This document shows positions 43,295 through 50,280 of a stretch of 64,000 bases of DNA, in pieces. Numbering within the stretch: position 1 is the first letter of the stretch; each line of letters opens with the position of its first letter. The stretch is taken from the NCBI RefSeq assembly GCF_003050925.1, contig NZ_QAOV01000016.1, positions 1 to 64,000 on the forward strand, read 5' to 3'. The translations under genes were made by a program, and so were the position numbers. The notes below the pieces were generated by a model. It had not been told where the DNA came from, did not search any database, and was given only the letters and a program-made list of their open reading frames with translations. The stretch is from Pseudomonas sp. GV085 (GTDB taxonomy: Bacteria; Pseudomonadota; Gammaproteobacteria; Pseudomonadales; Pseudomonadaceae).

Positions 43295-44416
43295 TCAGGC
43301 TTCCTCTACGACTCGGTTGCGTTGCACACCCAGGTCAATCACGCCATCCGCACTGCGAATGCGCGCTTCGACGACGTCTCCTGCCTTGAGATACTGCGTC
43401 CGCCCTTCCTGCGCCTTGAGGAACAGCTTCCACTTGGTGGCTTCTGGCATCAGGGCCGCAATGCGCTGTTTGGCGGGCGACGGTATGCTCAGAGCGCATC
43501 CCGCCGGAGTACCGGTGGCGATCAGGTCGCCGGGGGCAAGATCTTGCACGGCGGAGAGTTCGGTCAGGGTTTCAGCGGGGCCATACACCAGGTTGGCCGT
43601 ACTGTCGCTTTGCCGTACTTCGCCGTTGACCGTCAGGCGCAACTGCAATGCTTTCAGGTAATGCATGTCCTGGGCACCCAGCAAGCAGAGGTAGGGGCCG
43701 ACCGGGCCAAACGTGCGAAAGCTCTTGCCCTTGTAGAACTGCATCTGGGGGATCTGAATGTCGCGTGCCGAGTAGTCATTGACAATGACCACGCCGGCAA
43801 CGAATTCATGCAGGTTGGCATCGTTGACGGTCACTGCGCCACTGATAACGCGTTTCATCACCAGCCCAAGTTCGATCTCATAGTCAAGGAAACGGACGGT
43901 GCGCGGCTTGATCAGGACGCTGTCTGCGGCCACCAGGCAACTGGTCGCCTTGGTGAAGATCATGTTGTATTTCTTCGCATCCGGGTCCATGCCCGACTCG
44001 ATCATGTGCTGTCGATAGTTGGCCCCTTGGCAGACGAATTGTTGATTGCGGGTCACCGGCGACAGCAGTTTCACTTGGTGCGCCTCCAACTGAGTACCAT
44101 TGAGTTGAGCGAGCTCATCGATACTGTTCTGGTTGATGAAGTCACCCGTGGTCTCAAAAGTACCTGGGACAATCGTGATACGGTCTTGGCGTAACACGCC
44201 CCAGTGGATACCGTTCTCAAACTCAAAGCGGACTACATGTACAGCAGACATTGAAGGTACTCCTGGGACAGCGTTTGTCCCGCGCTCGATGGCGCGAGAA
44301 CTGTGGTGTTGTTCTGAGGGTGGGCTGGCGACGCTGTAGATCAACGAGCCGCCGGCGATCAGGGCACCGGCTTTGAGCACGTCTCGCCGGCCATATCGTG
44401 TCGCGTTGCCCGACAT
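43295..44416 (-). CDS. Fumarylacetoacetate hydrolase-family protein with possible Tat leader
   Basis: The long form is 373 aa; an internal start at ATG 44251 gives 318 aa. The FAH domain has CQGANYRQHM, FTKATSCLVAAD, the metal ligands in DYEIELGLVM, and NDYSARDIQ and KSFRTFGPVGP. FAH enzymes hydrolyse C-C bonds of 1,3-diketo acids or hydrate/decarboxylate dienoates after ring cleavage. The upstream 55 codons encode RRDVLKAGALIAGGSLIYSV, a twin-arginine-like leader, while ATG 44251 has a perfect AGGAG eight bases upstream. The cytoplasmic short form is therefore the likely main product. The gene lies 10 bases after the dioxygenase gene, and its role is inferred as the hydrolase after extradiol cleavage. 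Confidence 0.85.
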   Translation of the reverse strand: MSGNATRYGRRDVLKAGALIAGGSLIYSVASPPSEQHHSSRAIERGTNAVPGVPSMSAVHVVRFEFENGIHWGVLRQDRITIVPGTFETTGDFINQNSIDELAQLNGTQLEAHQVKLLSPVTRNQQFVCQGANYRQHMIESGMDPDAKKYNMIFTKATSCLVAADSVLIKPRTVRFLDYEIELGLVMKRVISGAVTVNDANLHEFVAGVVIVNDYSARDIQIPQMQFYKGKSFRTFGPVGPYLCLLGAQDMHYLKALQLRLTVNGEVRQSDSTANLVYGPAETLTELSAVQDLAPGDLIATGTPAGCALSIPSPAKQRIAALMPEATKWKLFLKAQEGRTQYLKAGDVVEARIRSADGVIDLGVQRNRVVEEA

Positions 44417-44426
44417 GGCGGCCGCG

Positions 44427-45518
44427 CTACCCGAACATCCGCATCAGCGTGATCAACTTGCGAAGCGTCAAGTCCGGGCTGCGCCGCAGGTTGCGGATCA
44501 GGGCTCGTACATTGCTCAAGCTCATCCTGGGTTTGGTAAAACTCTTGGGCATGCGCTGCCCCCACTGCGCCATTGCCTCGGGACTCACGGGATGGATGCC
44601 CACAGGTTGTATGGCGGTAAAGATATCTCCGTCGCAGTAGTGCTCGTGCTTATCACCCCAAGGGTCTTGCCAGTAATCGAAGATCTGACTGCCCAGGATG
44701 TGCCGGCCGATTCCCCACGAGTGCTCCCAACCCCGCTCTCGCAGGACCCGTTGCCCCATGCCCACCGCGTCGGCATCGACGACCTCATAGGCACTGTGGC
44801 TATAGGTCGCCATGAACCCCTGGGCAATCGCGAGCGTATGGTGATCCGCAGGCCTGTCACCGAGATCAAGGCGCATGAAAGCGACGATGGGGGTGCCGTC
44901 AGGGAGTACCTGCACATCGCTGGGAATAAACCCGAAATGCCGGGTGTACCAGGCACAGGTCGCCTGATAGTCGGCCACTTCAATGACGATGTGACCCAGT
45001 TTGATTACTTCAGGCGGTGCAATCGGCGGGCGCTGCGTGGCGTTGATTCGCGATTGCTCTTGCGCCAGATTCCAGGGAAGTGGGGCTCTGTGCAGCAGGG
45101 TTTTACTTGGCGTCTGGCCACAAACTGCTTCGACGGTAAACCCTGAAGGATCGGTCAGTCTGAGGTAGTGCCCGCCGCCAGGATGTGTCGATGTCTCGAT
45201 CGATGACGCACCTGGAATTTGCGTCAGCTTTTCCAGATCCTCGAGCGATTGGACTGCCAGCCCGAACCCGACAAAACATGCATTTTCTGCACGGTGGACA
45301 CGGTAACAATAGGGAGCCGGTTCAGTGCCGCGCAGATAGAGCGTTTCGGCGTTCTGATGACTGACGGCCAGGCCGAAGTCTGTCAGGAAATGCGCCGCTT
45401 CATTCAAGTCTGGCCTTTGAAAGATCAGGTGAGTCAGACCTTGGGCTTTAACCGTCGGTTGCGGATACCGGACAGGCTGTTGTGTTGCTAACTGGGGCAG
45501 TTGATTTTTGTTATTCAT
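44427..45518 (-). CDS. Extradiol ring-cleavage dioxygenase (VOC superfamily)
   Basis: This 363-aa type I extradiol dioxygenase-like protein has two VOC modules (about 28-135 and 170-300). Probable iron ligands lie in the C-terminal module: His in IKLGHIVIEV, His in HHTLAI and Glu in the KHEHYCDGD region. It resembles BphC-type 2,3-dihydroxybiphenyl dioxygenases but has N- and C-terminal extensions (363 against about 300 aa). It opens a catechol ring next to the hydroxyls. It lies downstream of the TetR gene and just before the FAH hydrolase. The natural catechol is unknown. Confidence 0.85.
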   Translation of the reverse strand: MNNKNQLPQLATQQPVRYPQPTVKAQGLTHLIFQRPDLNEAAHFLTDFGLAVSHQNAETLYLRGTEPAPYCYRVHRAENACFVGFGLAVQSLEDLEKLTQIPGASSIETSTHPGGGHYLRLTDPSGFTVEAVCGQTPSKTLLHRAPLPWNLAQEQSRINATQRPPIAPPEVIKLGHIVIEVADYQATCAWYTRHFGFIPSDVQVLPDGTPIVAFMRLDLGDRPADHHTLAIAQGFMATYSHSAYEVVDADAVGMGQRVLRERGWEHSWGIGRHILGSQIFDYWQDPWGDKHEHYCDGDIFTAIQPVGIHPVSPEAMAQWGQRMPKSFTKPRMSLSNVRALIRNLRRSPDLTLRKLITLMRMFG

Positions 45519-45556
45519 TGTTCTTGTTTTCCAGTTTTCAAGGCAAAGCGATCCCC

Positions 45557-45582
45557 GAACCCCTGAAAACGCCAGGGGTTTT
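45557..45582. terminator. Hairpin between tetR and the dioxygenase gene
   Basis: ACCCCTG, AAAACG loop, CAGGGGT followed by TTTTT on the plus strand. In the minus direction of the flanking genes the U-run is lacking, so it may attenuate or process the operon transcript rather than terminate it. Confidence 0.4.
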
Positions 45583-45603
45583 TCGTTGTTTCAGTTACCG
45601 CGC

Positions 45604-46218
45604 TTAGTCGATAGGAGGAAGTGCCGGCAACTCTACGGTCGCCAGCGCTCTAGCCTCCTCCAGAGGCACACCCAAGGCACGCAGCACGAGTTCAGCCGTA
45701 TCAGATCCCGATTCGCGCCACGTTCTGTGCCCTTCCAGCACCAGAAAAATCGAGCCCAGGACGCTGCTCGAAATCAGCGTCAGTACTGAGAGCAATTGCT
45801 CCTGCGCAAACGTATAGCGTCCAGTGGAAAGCCCGCTCAGAAGATCCGTAGTCGCCTGGCTGCTGAACATTTCGCGTAACGAAGAATTGCTCATGGCGAA
45901 CTTATGGATGAATGCGCCCCACTGTGAGTCTTCGTGCGCTCGACGAATGAACAATCGAATGCCATTGGCAAGGCGCTGAGCCGGATCAGAGAGGGAATTG
46001 AAGCTCTTGTTGACGCGCTCATGCATCTCCTTCGCGAGATGGCTGGCGACCGCCTCAAACAGGCTTTCCATGCTGTCGATGTTGCTATAGACCGTTCCGC
46101 GCGCCACGCCTGCCTCTTGGGCGAGGTCGAGAATGTTCACTTGTGAGGTGCCTCTTTCAGCGAACAGGCGGAAGGCGGCTTGATGAATGCGGCGCTGTGT
46201 TGGATTCAGGGATTCCAC
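45604..46218 (-). CDS. TetR-family repressor of the meta-cleavage operon
   Basis: This 204-aa TetR protein has an N-terminal HTH (about 8-55: QAAFRLFAERGTSQVNILDL, AQEAGVARGTVYSNIDS) and a C-terminal ligand domain. It is divergent from the OYE-type reductase and first in a minus-strand run with dioxygenase, hydrolase and ligase genes. Two palindromes TGAACA-N4-TGTTCA lie in the 242-base divergent region and are the likely operators. The inducer is presumably a pathway metabolite. Confidence 0.9.
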   Translation of the reverse strand: MESLNPTQRRIHQAAFRLFAERGTSQVNILDLAQEAGVARGTVYSNIDSMESLFEAVASHLAKEMHERVNKSFNSLSDPAQRLANGIRLFIRRAHEDSQWGAFIHKFAMSNSSLREMFSSQATTDLLSGLSTGRYTFAQEQLLSVLTLISSSVLGSIFLVLEGHRTWRESGSDTAELVLRALGVPLEEARALATVELPALPPID

Positions 46219-46251
46219 GGTTCTCTCTCCAGGATTACCTTATGGACAGAT

Positions 46252-46267
46252 TGAACACTCGTGTTCA
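46252..46267. promoter_or_regulatory. TetR operator 1, TGAACAC-TC-GTGTTCA
   Basis: A perfect 16-base palindrome 34 bases before the TetR start codon, sharing TGAACA-N4-TGTTCA with the site at 46361. Position suggests autoregulation of tetR and its downstream operon. Confidence 0.75.
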
Positions 46268-46350
46268 TTTTACGTCAACCCTATTTTTAAACGTGTCGCT
46301 TGTTCTGTCTGAAAGTCGCCTGAAGCCGGGTCAATTAAAGTCAGGCGCCA

Positions 46351-46379
46351 TTGACACAACTGAACACGCATGTTCAATT
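46351..46379 (+). promoter_or_regulatory. Reductase promoter with TetR operator 2
   Basis: TTGACA (46351-46356) could be the -35. The palindrome TGAACA-CGCA-TGTTCA (46361-46376) fills the space up to a weak -10 (TCAATT, 46374-46379). A repressor bound here would block polymerase, as expected for TetR control of the reductase gene. Confidence 0.65.
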
Positions 46380-46460
46380 GTGTTGTGTTTCAGGCTTGCC
46401 TTCTCGGCACATCAAGCCCTGCGCTGGCCGGCCGACTTTTTATTAGCTGAAGGACAGAAC

Positions 46461-47696
46461 ATGACCGGCTCAATGCTCTTCAAACCGCTTCGTTTGCCTA
46501 ACGGTACGGTGATTCCAAACCGGATCGCCAAGGCTGCCATGGAGGAGAATCTTGCCAATGAGGATCACGCTCCAGGGGACGCGCTGGTCAAGCTCTATCG
46601 GCGTTGGGCGCAGGGTGGTGCCGGCCTGATCATCACTGGCAACGTCATGGTTGACCGCCACGCCTTGACCGGCCCCGCTGGCGTGGTGCTTGAGGACGAT
46701 CGGAACCTGGACGAATTCAGGCTATGGGCCGATGCCTGCCGCAGTCGTGGGGCCCAGGCCTGGATGCAAATCAATCATCCCGGACGGCAGCTATTGGCTT
46801 CCATGGGGCAATCGGCACGGGGGCCCTCTGCGGTTGCCGTCGACATTCCCGGACTATCAAAAGCTTTTGTGCCGCCCAGGGCTTTGGAGGAGCAGGAGAT
46901 CGAAGAGCTGATTGAGCGCTATACCCAAGCGGCGGTGCTGGCCGAGCGTGCCGGATTCACCGGCGTGGAGATACATGCAGCGCATGGCTACCTGTTCAGC
47001 CAATTCCTTTCACCCTTGACCAACCGGCGTAGCGACCGCTGGGGTGGCAGCCTGGAAAATCGTGCGCAAATTCTCCTGCGAACCATCGACGCAATACGCC
47101 TGCGAGTGGCACCGATCTTTTGCGTCGCTGTGAAGCTCAATTCCGCGGACTTTCAGCGCGGCGGTTTCGATGCCGAGGACGCGGCTCGCGTGGTGGAAAT
47201 GCTCAACGCCAAGGCGGTCGACCTGGTCGAGTTGTCCGGCGGCAGCTACGAAAGCCCGGCGATGCAGGGGCAAACACGCGATGGCAGCCGCTTGGCTCGA
47301 GAAGCCTATTTTCTCGAGTGTGCGGAAAAAATAGGAGAAATAGCGCGCATGCCGCTGATGGTCACCGGCGGCGTGCGTAGAAAGGAGGTGGCGGAGCGAG
47401 TGGTGAGCGGCTCGGTGTCGATGGTGGGGCTTGCCACCGCGTTGGCAATCGAGCCGACCCTGCCAAGCCAGTGGATGGCAGGTAAGGACACCGAAGTGGA
47501 GCCCATCGTCGTCCGCTGGAAGAACAAGGCGCTGGCATCGCTTGCAACGGCGTCGGTGATCAAGAAGCAGCTCGGCTTGCTGAGTCAAGGAAAACGGACA
47601 AAACCCAGGACGTCGCCACTCATGGCATTGATCGGCAATCAGCTGAAGTCTCGTCGCCAGGCGAAGAACTATCGGCAATGGATTGGCCGGGTTTAG
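46461..47696 (+). CDS. Old yellow enzyme-family NADH:flavin oxidoreductase
   Basis: This 411-aa FMN TIM-barrel enzyme has LFKPLRLPNGTVIPNRIAKA at the N-terminus, QINHPGRQ, the active-site HAAHGYLFSQFLSPLTNRR (about 180-198), GGSLENRAQ, and the FMN phosphate site VTGGVRR. Members reduce enones or act on cyclic dienes. The start at 46461 has GAAGGA upstream; a long in-frame extension to 46143 crosses the operators and is rejected. It is divergent from TetR and probably works in the same pathway. Its stop overlaps the converging second tetR by 4 bases. Confidence 0.9.
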   Translation: MTGSMLFKPLRLPNGTVIPNRIAKAAMEENLANEDHAPGDALVKLYRRWAQGGAGLIITGNVMVDRHALTGPAGVVLEDDRNLDEFRLWADACRSRGAQAWMQINHPGRQLLASMGQSARGPSAVAVDIPGLSKAFVPPRALEEQEIEELIERYTQAAVLAERAGFTGVEIHAAHGYLFSQFLSPLTNRRSDRWGGSLENRAQILLRTIDAIRLRVAPIFCVAVKLNSADFQRGGFDAEDAARVVEMLNAKAVDLVELSGGSYESPAMQGQTRDGSRLAREAYFLECAEKIGEIARMPLMVTGGVRRKEVAERVVSGSVSMVGLATALAIEPTLPSQWMAGKDTEVEPIVVRWKNKALASLATASVIKKQLGLLSQGKRTKPRTSPLMALIGNQLKSRRQAKNYRQWIGRV

Positions 47697-48343
47697 CCGG
47701 CCGGTAGCGGCTTATCGGCGATTCTCCTGGCTTTGGCAGGTGTTACACCCAGAGCCTTGAGAATCATCTCGGCGACCCGCTGATCGTGCTCTTCCACCGC
47801 ACGCCCTTCGACAACCGAGCGCATGGCGCCGGTTGTGCACGATACGACCATGTCCAGAGCGATCCCTTCATCCTCATAAGCGAAAGTCCCCGCGCGTAGA
47901 CCTTCACGCAAATCGCCCAGCACATGAGCAGCCAAGCGCGAGCGCATGGTCTGATCGGAATGGATGATGCGCAGCAGTGCGTTGGCCCATTGATGGTCGT
48001 ACGCAGCCCGGCATACGAACATGCGCACACCAATCGAAAGCCGCTGTGCACCGCAGTGCACGTCCGAACTCAAGGCGGAAATGGCATCGGAGAACTCACT
48101 CGCCATGGCGATGCCAACGGCCTCGAGCACTTCGTCGCGCGTTCGAAAATAGTTGTAGATGGTGCCGTTGGATACCGCGGCCTCCGAGGCGACATCGAGC
48201 AGTGCAATCTCCCCCACCTCCTTACGTGCGACAAGACGCAACGCCGCGTCCACCAGGCCGCGACGGGTACGTTCACGCTTCTTGTGGCCTCGAGTGAGAG
48301 GCTCTTGCTCAGTTGCTTCTGAAGGGAAAGTGGGGGAAGGCAT
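47693..48343 (-). CDS. Second TetR-family regulator
   Basis: This 216-aa TetR protein has an HTH at about 25-75 (GLVDAALRLVARKEVGEIAL, AVSNGTIYNYFRTRDEVL). It lies 2 bases downstream of the MhpA-like hydroxylase gene, in the same direction, so it should be co-transcribed with it. A pair of TCAATATTGA palindromes upstream of that operon is the probable target. Confidence 0.9.
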   Translation of the reverse strand: MPSPTFPSEATEQEPLTRGHKKRERTRRGLVDAALRLVARKEVGEIALLDVASEAAVSNGTIYNYFRTRDEVLEAVGIAMASEFSDAISALSSDVHCGAQRLSIGVRMFVCRAAYDHQWANALLRIIHSDQTMRSRLAAHVLGDLREGLRAGTFAYEDEGIALDMVVSCTTGAMRSVVEGRAVEEHDQRVAEMILKALGVTPAKARRIADKPLPAG

Positions 48344-48345
48344 CT

Positions 48346-50004
48346 TCAGGCTCTTAATCGAGGGGGCTCGTTAATGGTAATGGAAACGCTATCGGCTGTG
48401 GCGTCGGCGCTAGCCAACAGGCCCATACAGTCTCGAACGAGACTGCCTGCGTCGAAGCCTGGGGCGTGGTGCATGATGATACGGTCGGGGCGAACAGCAA
48501 CCAGCGTGCCTTTGGCAGCCAGCGGCAGGATGCCATGGTTCAGGTCTTCGATGAAGTCGCAACCGCCGCCGGAGCGCTGGCCGCAGGGTCCGATCTGCAA
48601 GAAGTGGCCTCCCATTTTGTCCCAGGAAACAACCTGAGCAGCGGTCAGCAGTGACAACGGGTCAACACCGAATCCAACCAGGGTCAGGTTGCCTCCAAGC
48701 GCATCGTCGCTCAGTTGGATCTGCTGTTGCATGTTGCGAACCCAGGCTTGGGGAAACAGGCTGCCACGAACCAGTTTGTCGCCCCGACGATGCTGCACGA
48801 ACAGGCCATGCTTGAAGGTGTTCTTCGGCTTGATGTCCAACTGCTCGAAGTACCTTCTGGTAGCGGGAGTCAACGCCAGCATGCGCATCAGGCCATGGAT
48901 GAAAAAAGCTGCGATCCTGTTCTTGGGCATCACCAGGCGGCCCATGAGTTTCGCCAGATCGATCATCGCCTGGGCATGGGGGCGGCGCTCTTCGTCATAG
49001 GTATCGAGTATTGCAGGCGCGGCATGGCCGCGAAGGACCCAGGCCAGTTTCCAGGCTAGGTTGGCGCCATCTCGAAGGCCCGCTACGAGTCCTTGCCCGA
49101 CAAAAGGTGGGGTGATGTGCGCTGCGTCGCCGGCGAGGAAGATACGTCCCTTGCTGAATCTGTTGCAGCAACGCGCGTGGAATCGATACACCGCCTTGCG
49201 CTCGATTTCCAGTTCCTGCGGGTTGATCCATGGCGCGATCAGCCGGGCTATGCTTTCCGGGCTTTCCAGCTCTTCCCGGGATTCGCCTGGTTGCAGCATG
49301 AACTCCCAACGCTCCCTTCCACCGGGTGCGGGCATGTGCGGCGTTGGACGCCTCGGATCACAGATGAACTCGATGTGATCAATGGCTGACTCATGCCGGT
49401 TCCTGGCATCGACAATCAGCCAATCCTCTGCATAGGTTTGTCCTTCGAACTCCTGGCCAATCAGTGCCCTGACCCTGGAGCTTGCGCCATCCGCACCGAT
49501 CACATACTGGGCGCAAACGCAATGCGAGTGTCCATTTTGATCCCGGACGGTGGCCACCACGCAATCTGACTCCTCGACCAGATTTTCCAGCTCGAAACCG
49601 CCCAGACTGGTCACTGACTTCAGCCGGGAAACCTGGCCGCGCATCGCTCGCTCGAGGTCGGGTTGATAGAAAGTCACCAGTTTGGGGTGGCCGTCGATAC
49701 AGCCCTCAGTATTGGCTCGACCGAATTGCCCGAGGACCGGGGAGTGCATCCTCACTTCAGGGATAGCGATCTTCTCGAAAGCGTCTTCCGACAACCCGGC
49801 GAGTTGCAGGATGCGCAGGGCCTCATTGTCCAGAGCAATGGCACGGGGCATCAGTACGATGTCATGGAGCTTGTCCAGCACCAGGGTCGTTACTCCGTAG
49901 CGGCCGAGCAGCGCCGCGATTGTTGCACCTACCGGACCGTAACCGACGACCAGCACATCGACGGCGGAGGGAGTCAATTCGGGAACTTTCTTGTTGTTGT
50001 TCAT
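48346..50004 (-). CDS. MhpA-like FAD-dependent aromatic hydroxylase
   Basis: This 552-aa class A flavoprotein monooxygenase is close in length to E. coli MhpA (554 aa). It has the FAD fold VLVVGYGPVGATIAALLGRYG (about 17), the DG motif VIGADGASSRVR (about 167) and the second FAD motif GRIFLAGDAAHITPPFVGQG (about 283). It adds a hydroxyl group ortho to a phenolic OH using NAD(P)H and oxygen, producing a catechol. That product would suit the extradiol dioxygenase of this locus. It is the first gene of a two-gene operon with tetR. The phenolic substrate is unknown. Confidence 0.9.
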   Translation of the reverse strand: MNNNKKVPELTPSAVDVLVVGYGPVGATIAALLGRYGVTTLVLDKLHDIVLMPRAIALDNEALRILQLAGLSEDAFEKIAIPEVRMHSPVLGQFGRANTEGCIDGHPKLVTFYQPDLERAMRGQVSRLKSVTSLGGFELENLVEESDCVVATVRDQNGHSHCVCAQYVIGADGASSRVRALIGQEFEGQTYAEDWLIVDARNRHESAIDHIEFICDPRRPTPHMPAPGGRERWEFMLQPGESREELESPESIARLIAPWINPQELEIERKAVYRFHARCCNRFSKGRIFLAGDAAHITPPFVGQGLVAGLRDGANLAWKLAWVLRGHAAPAILDTYDEERRPHAQAMIDLAKLMGRLVMPKNRIAAFFIHGLMRMLALTPATRRYFEQLDIKPKNTFKHGLFVQHRRGDKLVRGSLFPQAWVRNMQQQIQLSDDALGGNLTLVGFGVDPLSLLTAAQVVSWDKMGGHFLQIGPCGQRSGGGCDFIEDLNHGILPLAAKGTLVAVRPDRIIMHHAPGFDAGSLVRDCMGLLASADATADSVSITINEPPRLRA

Positions 50005-50071
50005 CTCGAGCCCTTGTTGTGATTGAAGTCGTGAGGCGTACAGGCCTCATCGTCAGGCAGAGTCAAGGTAT

Positions 50072-50099
50072 TCAATATTGAGAGATATTTCAATATTGA
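50072..50099. promoter_or_regulatory. Tandem palindromes TCAATATTGA upstream of the hydroxylase operon
   Basis: Two identical 10-base palindromes (50072-50081 and 50090-50099) are 18 bases apart centre to centre, in an AT-rich region 68-95 bases before the hydroxylase start. They are the likely operator of the second TetR. A further TGAGGC/GCCTCA inverted pair lies at 50032-50049. Confidence 0.7.
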
Positions 50100-50280
50100 T
50101 GTTTTTGTCATTAATTTTTTGAGATCATTACCGTACCGTGATGAGGACATGTGAGCTATGCGCAGGGCCAGTTTCCGACCGGTGAGGCTTGGCTTCTGAG
50201 TCGATCAGCGTTGTTATTGGAGTGACCAGGTGCCATGCCTCACGAGGGCACACCCATGTATTAGTCTTCAGGAATCCAAC

